NCBI RefSeq assembly: GCF_002954265.1
Contig: NZ_PPSL01000005.1
Location: forward strand, 1 to 64,000
Direction of reading: 5' to 3'
Source: Flavipsychrobacter stenotrophus
GTDB lineage: Bacteria; Bacteroidota; Bacteroidia; Chitinophagales; Chitinophagaceae
Length of the DNA stretch: 64,000 bases
Shown here one piece after another: positions 1-9,867 of this stretch. Position 1 is the stretch's first letter. The number at the start of each line of letters is the position of its first letter. A program made the translations under genes and the position numbers. The notes beneath the pieces were generated by a model. The model searched no databases and was not told the origin of the DNA. It saw only the letters and a list, made by a program, of their open reading frames with translations.

Positions 1-127
1 CATTGCGAACAGGCTTAATGCCCAATGACAAACCTCAGTCTTGTTCTTTACCCCTTTTCTTCTGCAATGATTCAATACCTAAATTATCTCTATTTACTTG
101 CTATTGCAAACATAGGATGACCCAACT

Positions 128-252
128 CTTTTACTTTTTGTCATTGATGATGATTGCTGGCCTACCCGAATAACCCCTCGCAACGATCCGCTTCTTTTAC
201 TTCCTGTCATTGGATGATGATTGCTGGGCAACCGGAATAACTCCTCCCAATG
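128..252. repeat. Imperfect tandem duplication, period 66 bp, in the leading gap
   Basis: The segment from 128 (CTTTTACTTTTTGTCATTG) is repeated from 194 (CTTTTACTTCCTGTCATTGG), followed in both copies by ATGATGATTGCTGG and a diverging tail. The rest of 1-391 shows no gene I can support, only low-similarity, stop-rich sequence. Function unknown. Confidence 0.7.
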
Positions 253-391
253 ACGGCTTAGGGAGTATAAACGAATATGTCCGCGCGGATGTCACGGGTT
301 CAAGAGCCTCACCCTGACATTCGGGAGAGAACTGCAAGATGCCGGCAAATCTATGAAGAGGCAAAAGAAATAGTAAATAGATGTAGTTTTT

Positions 392-422
392 TTTGCGGTG
401 GATTTTAATTATCCTAAGTTTG
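392..422 (+). promoter_or_regulatory. Bacteroidota-type promoter for the SGNH/MBOAT pair
   Basis: TTTG at 392-395, a 19-bp spacer, and TAAGTTTG at 415-422 match the Bacteroidota sigma-factor consensus (TTTG-N19-TAnnTTTG) exactly. The -7 box lies 31 bp before the ATG at 453. Confidence 0.7.
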
Positions 423-452
423 GTGTCGGAATAAGTTTCCACAACATTTTTT

Positions 453-2354
453 ATGAATTATAATAAGAATGTAGTCGTATTCACGCTGGTGTTTACGATC
501 ATTCTCCTGGGGTACTCTGTACTGATCTCTATCTACCCTGCGTATTCTTTCGGCCTGGATAACTTAAGCATTGTAGCGGATGTAGTTAGGGTAAAAAGTG
601 TTGATTCTAGTGCCATACAACAGAAACAGGATTCGGTAAACAAGATAGCTACAACGGCTGTTGCTGATGCTCCAACAGGGCCTAAAGACATTAAAAAGTA
701 CCTGCTGTCTAAGACCATTACCTCTTTTTCTACCGACAATACCGTTGCTGCCCTACCGCAAACCATGCGCAAGCTATATGCCCTGAAACAAAGTAAAAAA
801 GGCAAGGTGCGCATAGCGTGGTTTGGGGATAGCTTTATAGAAGGCGACCAGCTCACCAAGACCTTCCGCAAGCAGATGCAGCAGTTTTTTGGTGGATATG
901 GCGTGGGGTTTGTGCCGGTTACATCGGTAACTGTTGATGGATTCAGAACCACCGTATCACAAAAGTGGACAGGTGACTGGATAGAAGAGAATTTTAAGAA
1001 TAAAGAACTGACCAGGCCACTATTCTTGTCCGGCCGCCTTTACTACACGGGCAATGGCTCAGTGACCATCAAAGATCATACGCTAGATAAGGATAGTACA
1101 CAAAGGCTTGAAAAAAGCCTTATTTGCGGTGCAGGCAGTGCGGCTATAACAGTGAACGGACAAGGCAGGCAATTTGCAGCACCTAAACGACTAAACAGGC
1201 TAATGCTGGATAGCTCTACTAACCATAGCATAACTCTTGGTGTACAAAATAATCAATTGCCCGTGTATGGTATATCACTGGAGCCGCAGAATGGTGTGGT
1301 GGTAGATAACTTTTCATTCAGGGGTATATCGGGAGAAGAACTTGGTAAGCTGGACACCAGCTTTATAAGGGCAGTACAGGAACAAAATCCTTATGACCTT
1401 GTGGTACTTGAGTATGGCGTGAATGTTTTGTACAGGCCCGATAATACCGACTTTGCCTGGCACAAAAGGAACATGATGAAGGTGCTGCAGAAGTTGCGCG
1501 CGGCATTCCCGAATACAGAGTTTCTTATAGTGAGTACCTCAGACAGAGGGTTCAGGTATGGTGAGGAGGCAAGATCGGCAGTGGGTATTGATAACCTGGT
1601 GAGAACACAGGCAGAGATGGCTTTTGATAATGGGATGGCCTTCTACAATATGTTTGCCAGTATGGGTGGAGCAGGCACCATTGTAAGGTGGGCTGACAGC
1701 GTTCCTACCTTGGCGGGGCATGACTATGTGCATCCTAATGGCAGAGGCGCAGAGATATTAGGCAACCTGTTCTTTACATCGTTCATGAACGATTATGAGA
1801 AAGCTAATAACCCGGCGGCACCTAAGGCGCAGCCTCAACCGGCCACAACACCAACCGTGGCACCTGTGGCGCAACCGACGGTTGGGACAGTTGCAGAAAA
1901 GGCAATAGCTAAACCAGCATTGAACCATTACACCAAAACCAACTATGGCAGTATAATTGACAAGCGTACCGGCATAGAGTGGATGGTAGCTGAGGATAAA
2001 GACTATACGTGGGATGAAGCACGCCAGTGGGCAGCGAACCTTACCAGCGGGGGTGGCCACTGGGCACTACCGACGATTAATCAGATCATCACCCTATACG
2101 ATACTACATCGACGGCAGGACAAGGATTTGTATACACCGATGGCAAAAACTATCCGGCTAAAATAAACAGCGTCTTTAGTAAAATAGGCCACGGCTCGTG
2201 GGTATGGTCGGCACAGGAAGTAGACTCGGTGAAGGCATACACAGTAAACCTGAACCTGAACAGGAGAATAAAATCATTAAAGAATAAGGCGAGTTACCCG
2301 ATAAGGGTATTTGCAGTAAAGAAGACCGACCCATTAAAGACCGACCCTCAATAA
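453..2354 (+). CDS. Membrane-anchored SGNH/GDSL-type hydrolase with C-terminal Lcl (DUF1566) domain
   Basis: The 633-residue protein starts with one hydrophobic segment (about residues 8-28), so it is probably membrane-anchored with an exported body. An SGNH-type domain follows: GDS at 125-127 (block I), a G-x-N in EYGVNVL near 321 (block III) and the D424-x-x-H427 dyad in DYVHPN (block V). After a Pro/Ala-rich linker (about 455-485) comes an Lcl/DUF1566 domain (about 500-625) with the WALP and WVWSA signatures. The MBOAT gene starts 5 bp downstream, so the two are surely co-transcribed. By analogy with AlgJ/PatB-type partners, the likely role is O-acetyl transfer to, or removal from, an extracellular polysaccharide; that is inference. 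The SGNH-Lcl fusion is uncommon. The start ATG is supported by the promoter just upstream. Confidence 0.8.
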   Translation: MNYNKNVVVFTLVFTIILLGYSVLISIYPAYSFGLDNLSIVADVVRVKSVDSSAIQQKQDSVNKIATTAVADAPTGPKDIKKYLLSKTITSFSTDNTVAALPQTMRKLYALKQSKKGKVRIAWFGDSFIEGDQLTKTFRKQMQQFFGGYGVGFVPVTSVTVDGFRTTVSQKWTGDWIEENFKNKELTRPLFLSGRLYYTGNGSVTIKDHTLDKDSTQRLEKSLICGAGSAAITVNGQGRQFAAPKRLNRLMLDSSTNHSITLGVQNNQLPVYGISLEPQNGVVVDNFSFRGISGEELGKLDTSFIRAVQEQNPYDLVVLEYGVNVLYRPDNTDFAWHKRNMMKVLQKLRAAFPNTEFLIVSTSDRGFRYGEEARSAVGIDNLVRTQAEMAFDNGMAFYNMFASMGGAGTIVRWADSVPTLAGHDYVHPNGRGAEILGNLFFTSFMNDYEKANNPAAPKAQPQPATTPTVAPVAQPTVGTVAEKAIAKPALNHYTKTNYGSIIDKRTGIEWMVAEDKDYTWDEARQWAANLTSGGGHWALPTINQIITLYDTTSTAGQGFVYTDGKNYPAKINSVFSKIGHGSWVWSAQEVDSVKAYTVNLNLNRRIKSLKNKASYPIRVFAVKKTDPLKTDPQ

Positions 2355-2359
2355 TAACC

Positions 2360-3871
2360 ATGTTTGAACTTGGAAAGGCACATATGCCAACATTAGACAC
2401 ACAGGCTTTTTTGCATCAATTCTTATATGATGCCAAGAACCCATTGCTGTTCAATAATGGCTTCTTTGTCTATTTCTTTGCTGTATTCATCAGCCTTTAC
2501 TTTATGTTCAGGAACTATAATACTGCCCGCAGTTTTATAGTAAGTATATTTTCATTGTACTTCTTTTACAAGGCCAGTGGCTGGTTTGTGGGGCTTGTGC
2601 TGCTATCGGCAGTGATAGACTACGCGCTTTCCAACCTTATCTATACCCGACAAAAGATAAGTAGCAAGAAGGCGCTGCTTGCGCTCAGTATTATCGGCAA
2701 CCTGGGCATGTTGTTCTACTTTAAGTATACCAACTTCTTCCTGGCGTTCAGTAATCAGTTCTTTGCTACAGGTATCAGTCCGCTAAATATATTGCTACCT
2801 GTAGGTATCTCTTTTTATACGTTTGAGAATATCAGTTATACTATTGATGTGTATAGAGGAGAGTTTGCGCCGGAGAAGAAATTTATCAATTACCTGTTGT
2901 TCCTGTCTTTCTTCCCTAAGCTGATGATGGGGCCAATAGTAAGGGCTAAGGATTTTATACCACAACTGCACAAGCCGTATGAGATCACCCAGTTTGATTT
3001 TGCCAAAGGGTTCTATCTAATAGTTTCAGGGTTGTTTAAGAAGTTGGTAATATCTGACTACCTGACGCTGAACCTGGTCAACTACATTTTTGATGACCCT
3101 GCGAGACATACGGGATTAGAGTGCCTTGTAGCCCTCTTTGCCTATGCCATAGTGATCTACTGCGACTTTAGTGGTTACAGCGATGTGGCCATAGGTATAG
3201 CGCGGTGGCTGGGCATTACAATACCTCCTAACTTCCTGTCTCCCTACCAGAGTAAGTCGATTACAGAGTTCTGGCGGAGGTGGCATATATCATTATCGAG
3301 CTGGCTGAAGGATTACCTGTACATCTTCTGGCTGGGGGGTAACCGCAAGGGCAAGTTCCGTACCTATATTCACCTGTTCATTACCATGCTGCTGGGCGGC
3401 TTCTGGCATGGGGCCAACTGGACATTTATTGTATGGGGAGCCATGCATGGCACTGCACTGGTCATACACAAGATATGGATGGAAATAGCGGACGGCTTTA
3501 TCAAACGGTTTGATACGAACTTCATTTACAACTTCTTTGCCCAACTGCTTACCTTCCTGTTCGTATGCTTTTGCTGGATCTTCTTTAAGGCTATTAATTT
3601 TAATATAGCCAAGGACATGATCCACCAGATCGTCTATAATTTTGACATTAATGTATGGAGGGAGTTCTTTGAGAACTACCACAATGTCATTTACTTGATG
3701 CTGCTGGGTTATGTGATCCACATGATACCCGACAACTTACCTGAGCGGATCATTCCGAGATTACAGAAAGCGCCGCTTGTGGCGTATATTGCAGTGTTTG
3801 TGGTATTTCTGTTTGTGTATGCGCAGTTCAAATCGAGCACACCGGTGATGCCTATTTATCTGCAGTTTTAA
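2360..3871 (+). CDS. MBOAT-family O-acyltransferase (AlgI/DltB type)
   Basis: The 503-residue polytopic membrane protein has the MBOAT hallmark FWHGANWTFIVWGAMHG (about residues 350-367) containing the catalytic-type histidine, and the upstream SITEFWRRWHISLSSWL block typical of AlgI. Length fits the family (450-520). MBOAT proteins move an acetyl group from a cytoplasmic donor across the membrane; a periplasmic SGNH partner usually completes transfer, which fits the adjacent upstream gene. A second ATG lies at codon 9. The pair probably O-acetylates an exopolysaccharide or other surface glycan; the substrate cannot be read from sequence. Confidence 0.9.
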   Translation: MFELGKAHMPTLDTQAFLHQFLYDAKNPLLFNNGFFVYFFAVFISLYFMFRNYNTARSFIVSIFSLYFFYKASGWFVGLVLLSAVIDYALSNLIYTRQKISSKKALLALSIIGNLGMLFYFKYTNFFLAFSNQFFATGISPLNILLPVGISFYTFENISYTIDVYRGEFAPEKKFINYLLFLSFFPKLMMGPIVRAKDFIPQLHKPYEITQFDFAKGFYLIVSGLFKKLVISDYLTLNLVNYIFDDPARHTGLECLVALFAYAIVIYCDFSGYSDVAIGIARWLGITIPPNFLSPYQSKSITEFWRRWHISLSSWLKDYLYIFWLGGNRKGKFRTYIHLFITMLLGGFWHGANWTFIVWGAMHGTALVIHKIWMEIADGFIKRFDTNFIYNFFAQLLTFLFVCFCWIFFKAINFNIAKDMIHQIVYNFDINVWREFFENYHNVIYLMLLGYVIHMIPDNLPERIIPRLQKAPLVAYIAVFVVFLFVYAQFKSSTPVMPIYLQF

Positions 3872-3884
3872 AACGCATTGTGCA

Positions 3885-4169
3885 ATGGACAAGCTAATAC
3901 GCTTCTGTTTTGATAATTGGTTGAGGCCGATATTGTTTTGTGCCATTGCGTTTCTATTGTACCTGAGAACGATATATCTGGGTTACAATACTGTTGCTAC
4001 ATTTTGCTTTATTCTTTTTGCTATAGGGTTTGCAGGTGCTTTCGGATCGGCTATCTACCAGTTTTTTAATGGCAGGTGGAAGGAAGGATTACTCACATTG
4101 CTGATACTAGTGGGTACTATTATAGGCGGGGTAATGGGGGTGTTGATATTTTTTATTGATAAGAGATAA
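3885..4169 (+). CDS. Small membrane protein, unknown
   Basis: A 94-residue protein with three predicted membrane segments (about 12-30, 34-58, 68-92) and a charged RW break between the second and third. It begins 13 bp after the MBOAT stop, so it may be the last gene of that operon. It shares the style of its N-terminus (R/K-F, W-x-RP) with the next gene at 4248, suggesting two related membrane proteins. I recognise no family. Confidence 0.6.
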   Translation: MDKLIRFCFDNWLRPILFCAIAFLLYLRTIYLGYNTVATFCFILFAIGFAGAFGSAIYQFFNGRWKEGLLTLLILVGTIIGGVMGVLIFFIDKR

Positions 4170-4247
4170 GAACCTGTCCTGATGTTTTCACCGATTCAAT
4201 AATTTTATACTTACGACTATTAAAACATAAGTACTCCGAGATACGCT

Positions 4248-4994
4248 ATGAAAAGGTTTTTCAATTACTTCTTTTACACCTGGAAGCGGCCGGCTAATTT
4301 CTTTGCGATTTCATTTATTTTTTATGTAGTCGGAGCTTTTTTTGAATCGCATGTTATTCAAAACATAGCAGGCACCACGTTTCTCGCAGGGTGCCTGGAG
4401 CTGGTTATATCAATTATCCATTACTTTTCCAAAGGGGATCGGAGATATGCAGTTTACAATATAGCAGTGGCGGGCGCAGGGTTTATTGCTTTTATCATTT
4501 TTTCTGTTTTTCTGTTTTTCTTCGATTTCATGGTGCCTACCGATTCCTTTGCTGATAAGCTGACCATACCCACAAATATCAAAATAGAAGATCCGGTTTC
4601 TATAGAATATGGTGACGGCCACCCGGACAGCATTACTACGAGAAAGATAACAAAAACAGATCTTCAACTCTACAATGCATTTCAACCTGGACTTTTTGAA
4701 TACGATGTATGGATAAGTAATATTGGTGACGGCACGGTCTATCTAAAAGCGTACGAAGTAACAGAGAATACGCCGTTGTCTGAATACAAACTGTTTAACC
4801 AAACTGTGATAGACGTGCACAACATGGCCGATACTTTTGTGAGATTCGGCACGAGCAGCACATTCACTATTTATGAAGGTGACTGGGGGAAACCCTATGC
4901 GGCAAGATTTGAGGTGTGGTTTATACCCGCAAACGGTGGGAACGAGCGAAAATTGATAGAAAAGAATTACAAGATAGAAGGATGGGAGCGATGA
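4248..4994 (+). CDS. Membrane protein with C-terminal extracytoplasmic domain, unknown
   Basis: The 248-residue protein has about three hydrophobic segments in the first 100 residues (around 15-32, 40-60 and 75-98), then a soluble beta-rich domain (100-248). The opening MKRFFNYFFYTWKRPANF resembles the start of the 94-residue neighbour at 3885, so the pair may come from a duplication of the membrane part. No family recognised. The 78-bp gap before it shows no clear terminator. Confidence 0.6.
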   Translation: MKRFFNYFFYTWKRPANFFAISFIFYVVGAFFESHVIQNIAGTTFLAGCLELVISIIHYFSKGDRRYAVYNIAVAGAGFIAFIIFSVFLFFFDFMVPTDSFADKLTIPTNIKIEDPVSIEYGDGHPDSITTRKITKTDLQLYNAFQPGLFEYDVWISNIGDGTVYLKAYEVTENTPLSEYKLFNQTVIDVHNMADTFVRFGTSSTFTIYEGDWGKPYAARFEVWFIPANGGNERKLIEKNYKIEGWER

Positions 4995-5049
4995 TATGCA
5001 GTCATATTCGCTATAATAATTTGCAGTTTTTTTACTAAAATTGTAAAGC

Positions 5050-5463
5050 ATGAAAACACATACTACCAACTGCATTAATACCTTTATTGCGATAGCCGAT
5101 GACTGCCCTATTGACTTTGGTGAGGTGCCGCCGGTAAAGGGAGATAAAAAATCGGCGGCCAATATACAGTATGATATGATCAGTAAGCATCCGTATGAGT
5201 TTACTTCTGATGATGTACTGTTCGGGGTATATGCAGAGAAGAATGATCTGCATGAAGATGAGCTAAAGACAGCCAGAGCAGCCTTTTTCTCTAAAGGCCA
5301 GCCATGTATGCGCGCATCGGCTCTTACAAAAAGATATGGATGGGGCGTACATAGTAATGAAGAAGGTAATATAGCATTAGTAGGAAGCGAGACACCGGAG
5401 TATAAGCGACTGAAAAACGACACCACACTGGGAGTAGTTAAGGCAATGAAATCGGCGAGGTAA
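5050..5463 (+). CDS. DUF6157 family protein
   Basis: The 137-residue soluble protein has the DUF6157 pattern: a start of the form TNCINTFIAIADDCP, then the GEVPP and P-x-E-FTSDDVLF blocks, and a C-terminal KGQPCMRASALTKRYGWG-like segment. Members are single-domain proteins widespread in Bacteroidota and Firmicutes with no known function. Length and both ends fit the family, so the ATG at 5050 is probably correct. It is followed after 11 bp by a tiny membrane-protein gene and may be co-transcribed with it. Confidence 0.75.
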   Translation: MKTHTTNCINTFIAIADDCPIDFGEVPPVKGDKKSAANIQYDMISKHPYEFTSDDVLFGVYAEKNDLHEDELKTARAAFFSKGQPCMRASALTKRYGWGVHSNEEGNIALVGSETPEYKRLKNDTTLGVVKAMKSAR

Positions 5464-5474
5464 ACTACCGGGCC

Positions 5475-5708
5475 ATGAAAAAAAATCCTTTTATTTGGTT
5501 TATTGTCTCGTTGCTCATATCGTGCATAGTTACAGTAGGGTTTTGGATCCTAGCGTTTCAGCTTGTTTGTTACATTGACCCTCCTTATCATGATGGACAT
5601 ATGGGCATGCCTATAGGCCAAGCTATATACAGCATGGCAATAACAGCTGTAGCATCGGTAGTTGTTCTTGTGGTAGTTTTCAAGAAAATGAAAAAGAAAT
5701 ACAGCTAA
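5475..5708 (+). CDS. Small two-pass membrane protein, unknown
   Basis: The 77-residue protein has two hydrophobic helices (about 6-30 and 48-69) around a short His/Gly/Pro-rich loop, and a lysine-rich tail, which suggests both ends face the cytoplasm. It lies 11 bp after the DUF6157 gene on the same strand. No family recognised. Confidence 0.5.
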   Translation: MKKNPFIWFIVSLLISCIVTVGFWILAFQLVCYIDPPYHDGHMGMPIGQAIYSMAITAVASVVVLVVVFKKMKKKYS

Positions 5709-5774
5709 ACAGTTCCCTATAAAGATACCGTAAGTAAGACAGTGAGCACAGGGCATTTCAGTATGTTATGCGAG

Positions 5775-8360
5775 TTACTTTCTGTGTGTTTTAGCCCAGA
5801 GTTTCTTTAGCATTTTTTCGAACTCCACTGCGAAGAAAATAATGGTAGATATGGCAATGCAAACCAACAGTTCCTTTATTGTCAGTGGTTGTGTGCGGAA
5901 TATCTTGTTGGCGAATGGCAGGTAGATGATGCCTAACTGGAGGATGAATGTGAGCAATATAGCACCTATTATTGGGAGGTTGGTAAAGAACCCTTTCCGG
6001 AAAATATATTCTTTGTCACTCCTTATGGCGAATACATGCCCCAACTGTGATAGCAGAATAACAGTGAATACCTCTGTTTGCCAGTGACCCGATTTTAGAT
6101 GAATAGAATAGGCCTGCGTAGCTAGAACGACCGCTGCCATGAGAATACCAACCCATATGATGTGATAGCCTATACCATCTGAAAACATACTCTCGCTTGT
6201 TGGGCGTGGCGGGCGTTGCATAATATTCTTTTCCGCCTTTTCACCGGCCAGCGCCAGGCCGGGCAATCCATCTGTGACGAGATTTATCCAAAGAATATGA
6301 ATGGGTAGTAAAGGCATGGGCAAACCTATCAAAGGGGCCGTAAAAATGATCAGTATCTCGGCGCTGTTACAAGCCATAATGTACTTGACAAACTTCCTGA
6401 TGTTATCATAAATGCGGCGACCTTCTTTTATGGCATTGACTATGGTGGCAAAATTATCATCGAGCAATATCATTGAAGCCGCCTCCTTGCTTACATCTGT
6501 GCCTGTAATGCCCATTGCTATGCCTATGTTGGCCGACTTGAGTGACGGGGCATCATTTGATCCATCGCCCGTCATTGCCACAAAGTGATTCTCTCGCTGC
6601 AATGCCTTTACAATAGTGAGCTTCTGCTCGGGCGATACCCTGCCGTAAACCCTTATGTGCTCCACTTTTGCATCCAACTCTTCTTCACTCATAGCTGCAA
6701 GTTCCTTACCGGTCACGGCAAGATCATCAGTGGCAAGTATTCCGAGCTCCCGTGCAATGGCAGAGGCTGTTTCAATATGATCACCGGTGATCATAACCGG
6801 CTTTATGCCGGCCTCCAGACATTCCTTTATTGCTTGCTTTGCTTCGGGGCGGGGCGGGTCTACCATGCCTACGAAACCTGAGAACACCATTTGCTGTTCT
6901 ACATCGTCCCATTTATCGGAGGATGGAACTTCTGTGAGTTTTCTCCAGGCATAGGCTAACACACGGATACCTTTCCCTGCCATTTCAGCAGCCTGGTCGT
7001 TGAGCTTTTTTTGTTCTGCTTCAGGAAGGTCTAGAATGGACGTAACAGCACCAGCACCACCCTTGGTGATGGCGATAAAGCCATCTTCAAACTTATGAAT
7101 GGTTGTCATCCGTTTGCGGTCGGCATCGAAGGGAAACTCCCGCTCGCGAGGGTATTCCTTTTGTATCTCTTCCAGTTTTCCGCCGGGGTGTTTTTCATCT
7201 ATATAGCTGGTCATGGCAATCTCGGTAGGATCACCGAGCCACTCCCCTTTTTCATTTTTTACTACATCCTGATTAAGCGCCATGGACCACTCCAGAAACG
7301 ATACATCGGCAGCAGGAGATGCTGGCAAACCCTCTGCTGGCTTTACCTCTACCACGTTCATTTTATTCTGGGTCAATGTTCCTGTTTTATCTGAACAAAT
7401 AAAAGTTACTGACCCAAGGGTTTCTACCGCATGTAGGTTTCTTACCACTACCTGCTTCTTCACCAATCTCTTGGCACCCACTGCAAGCGCAATAGTAACA
7501 AGCGCAGGCAGCGCCTCGGGAATGGCAGCTACCGCAAGTGAAATAGCGATCAGCAAGATATTCAAAGGAGCTTCCCCTCTTAACAACCCTACACCAAAAA
7601 GAACTATACACAGCGCTATGATGATGTATGATAGCTTCCTGCTGAAGTCGGTCATTTTGAGCTGTAGCGGTGTACTCACATTTTCCTCTTGCAGTAGCAC
7701 CGCTATCTTACCCACCTCGGTATTCATACCCGTTTCCACCACCACGCCGGTACCCCTTCCGTTAGTGATCTTTGTGCCCTTGTAGGCAATGTTCAGTCGC
7801 TCTGCTACAGGAATTCCTTCATCGGCAATAGGCTCTGTGGTTTTATCTACCGGAACAGACTCGCCAGTTAGCGACGACTCCTCTATACGCAGCGAGTGGA
7901 GCTCTATTAGCCGAATGTCGGCAGGCACTATCTGACCCGTCTCGAGCAAGACCAGATCACCGGGCACCAAATCCTGAGACGGAATTCTTTTGGTTTGTCC
8001 ATCGCGGGTAACATTTACCTCTGATACCGCTAATCTCTTAAGGGCTTCCATTGTTTGCTGCGCCCTGTACTCCTCTACGAAACCGATGATGGCATTGAGC
8101 AATACGATGACCAGAATAATTACGGTATCAACAAGATCGCCGGCAATGCCTGAAATAATAGCTGCCGCAACGAGTACGACAATCATGAAATTTTTGAACT
8201 GCTCGAAGAATATCTTCCAGGCGGACTTTTTCTTTTTCCCTTTTAACTTGTTGGGGCCATTTTTAGTAAGCGCAGCCGCAGCATTAGCAGAAGTAAGTCC
8301 GGCATCTGACGACGACAATTTTGAAAAAACGGATGCAATGTCTAATGTGTGCCAGTTCAT
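5775..8360 (-). CDS. P-type (IIA-like) calcium-translocating ATPase
   Basis: The 861-residue cation ATPase has an N-terminal cation-ATPase domain, TGES actuator motif (165-168), phosphorylation motif DKTGTLT with Asp324, KGG nucleotide-binding motif, and a hinge reading GDGSNDAPSLK instead of the usual GDGVNDAPALK. Ion-site residues of the Ca2+ subgroup are present: PEALP in M4 (281-285), N-x-x-E in M5 (NSAE) and N-x-x-x-D in M6 (NLVTD). The expected role is export of Ca2+ (or Mn2+) from the cytoplasm using ATP. It is a single gene, convergent with the small membrane protein at 5475. A bacterial Na+ or K+ ATPase is less likely given the M4-M6 residues. Confidence 0.9.
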   Translation of the reverse strand: MNWHTLDIASVFSKLSSSDAGLTSANAAAALTKNGPNKLKGKKKKSAWKIFFEQFKNFMIVVLVAAAIISGIAGDLVDTVIILVIVLLNAIIGFVEEYRAQQTMEALKRLAVSEVNVTRDGQTKRIPSQDLVPGDLVLLETGQIVPADIRLIELHSLRIEESSLTGESVPVDKTTEPIADEGIPVAERLNIAYKGTKITNGRGTGVVVETGMNTEVGKIAVLLQEENVSTPLQLKMTDFSRKLSYIIIALCIVLFGVGLLRGEAPLNILLIAISLAVAAIPEALPALVTIALAVGAKRLVKKQVVVRNLHAVETLGSVTFICSDKTGTLTQNKMNVVEVKPAEGLPASPAADVSFLEWSMALNQDVVKNEKGEWLGDPTEIAMTSYIDEKHPGGKLEEIQKEYPREREFPFDADRKRMTTIHKFEDGFIAITKGGAGAVTSILDLPEAEQKKLNDQAAEMAGKGIRVLAYAWRKLTEVPSSDKWDDVEQQMVFSGFVGMVDPPRPEAKQAIKECLEAGIKPVMITGDHIETASAIARELGILATDDLAVTGKELAAMSEEELDAKVEHIRVYGRVSPEQKLTIVKALQRENHFVAMTGDGSNDAPSLKSANIGIAMGITGTDVSKEAASMILLDDNFATIVNAIKEGRRIYDNIRKFVKYIMACNSAEILIIFTAPLIGLPMPLLPIHILWINLVTDGLPGLALAGEKAEKNIMQRPPRPTSESMFSDGIGYHIIWVGILMAAVVLATQAYSIHLKSGHWQTEVFTVILLSQLGHVFAIRSDKEYIFRKGFFTNLPIIGAILLTFILQLGIIYLPFANKIFRTQPLTIKELLVCIAISTIIFFAVEFEKMLKKLWAKTHRK

Positions 8361-8509
8361 TGAGTTATGTTGTGCAACACATGAAATATACCTGTAGCGT
8401 CAATGATATCTAAGCCCGTTTGGACGCGAACTAGAGATGACATTAAGATCAGTGGTGTGTTGGTGTTGAATTGCCGCAAAATCGTGCCACTGACAAGGCT
8501 TTATAAATT

Positions 8510-8548
8510 ATAACGGGGCAAACAGCTTACCGCTATTTACCCCGTTAT
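8510..8548 (-). terminator. Rho-independent-type hairpin after the dehydrogenase gene
   Basis: ATAACGGGGCAAA (8510-8522) pairs with TTTACCCCGTTAT (8536-8548) with one mismatch. It lies 25 bp past the stop of the minus-strand gene ending at 8574 and leads into an A/T-rich tract. The rest of the 8361-8573 gap holds nothing I can identify. Confidence 0.65.
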
Positions 8549-8573
8549 CGATTTAGATCATTCCTTGAATTAA

Positions 8574-9776
8574 TTAATAAGCGTAGTCGCTCAGGTACTC
8601 GTACTTTTTGGTGAGCTTACCATTTTCGCAGATGGTAGCACGACGAAGGATATCACTATCTCCCTTTAGTATCTCTGGAAGGATGTACTTTTCGAAGTGG
8701 GTACCGAAGTATTGCGATGCATCGCAAGGCAATTCATTAGGCAGGTTATCTACAGCCATTACATCAATAATATCATTGTTGTTGAGGAATGGTACGGTCT
8801 GTGAAAAATCAGTACGATCGATACCATAAACAGGATCGGCAATGGTAGAAGAACCGACGTTGATAGGTACAGAACCATCCACATCGCAGGTGATATCTGA
8901 AATCACTTTTATGCGCCAGTCGTTGCGTTTGATCTCTTCTTTCTCAAACAGGCGGGCAATGCGCTGTTCCCAATAGATACCATTCATGAGAATATCTGTC
9001 TGGTTGATGTAAGAAGAGAACAGGCACTTGTAAGCCTCAGGGTACGCGTGGAAATCATCGCGCAGGAAGATGTCGTTATCCTTACGGGCATATAGACCGG
9101 CACCCTTAAGGTGCGTAAATACAGGATACTCATACTGATGGGTGAGGAAGTCCAATGGTTCTACTGACTCAATATCGAGCTGAGTGAATACTTCCAACAC
9201 ACCTGCCGCCACCTTGCCGGAGCCCGTTACAACTATCTTCATATTCGGCAGCTTTATGTGTTCATAAGCTGCTATCAATTCTTTAAAGCTTCTTACTTCA
9301 TGGGCAGCAGGCAATTGGTACAAGCCAGTCTTCTTACCATAGGTAAGTAAGCCATTGTGCGCACCTACTATGCCTGCATAAAAACCAAAGCCCAGTATAC
9401 GCTGGTTATCGGCATGAGTGAGGCATTCGTAATCGATCATGCGGATGTTCTTTTCTATAAGCGCATGCATGAGTTTTTTGTTGTGTGGCTGCTTCTTCTT
9501 AGTATGGCTGAAGAAGAAGTAAGTCTTACCTGGGAGCAGGCTATCTACCGGCACTTCTTTAATTCCAAGTAGTATATCGCAGTCATTGAGGTTGTCATTC
9601 AGTTCTATTCCTTCGGCAGCATATTCGGCATCGGCAAAGCAACGGCGGGGAGATGGTTCTACAACAATTTGCACATCGGGGTAGTGAGCCAGTATATACG
9701 CGCATTGCTTGGGGGTAAAGGCAACGCGATCATCGGGTAAAGTCTTTCTTTCTCTTATTAGTCCTATACGGAGCAT
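8574..9776 (-). CDS. Saccharopine/alanine-dehydrogenase-like NAD(P)-dependent oxidoreductase
   Basis: The 400-residue protein opens with MLRIGLIRERKTLPDDRVAF, the typical start of the AlaDh/PNT N-terminal domain. A Rossmann-like NAD-binding domain follows around residues 190-290, with its VVTGSGKVAAGVLEV glycine motif. The overall layout resembles Bacteroidota saccharopine-dehydrogenase (lysine-forming) relatives; the actual substrate is unknown. An upstream start at 9830 exists, but the added 18 residues look unlike the family and the ATG at 9776 fits better. It is divergent from hscB with a 91-bp shared promoter region. Confidence 0.75.
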   Translation of the reverse strand: MLRIGLIRERKTLPDDRVAFTPKQCAYILAHYPDVQIVVEPSPRRCFADAEYAAEGIELNDNLNDCDILLGIKEVPVDSLLPGKTYFFFSHTKKKQPHNKKLMHALIEKNIRMIDYECLTHADNQRILGFGFYAGIVGAHNGLLTYGKKTGLYQLPAAHEVRSFKELIAAYEHIKLPNMKIVVTGSGKVAAGVLEVFTQLDIESVEPLDFLTHQYEYPVFTHLKGAGLYARKDNDIFLRDDFHAYPEAYKCLFSSYINQTDILMNGIYWEQRIARLFEKEEIKRNDWRIKVISDITCDVDGSVPINVGSSTIADPVYGIDRTDFSQTVPFLNNNDIIDVMAVDNLPNELPCDASQYFGTHFEKYILPEILKGDSDILRRATICENGKLTKKYEYLSDYAY

Positions 9777-9867
9777 CTTTAGTAATTTTGGGCGCAAAGA
9801 TAACGAATCCCTTACCCACAACCTTGACAAAGGTCATAAACATGCAGACAGGGGCAATAAAATAACA

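Noticed and set aside
7282-7785. 167-codon plus-strand frame
   Set aside because: It is the antisense shadow of the P-type ATPase gene.
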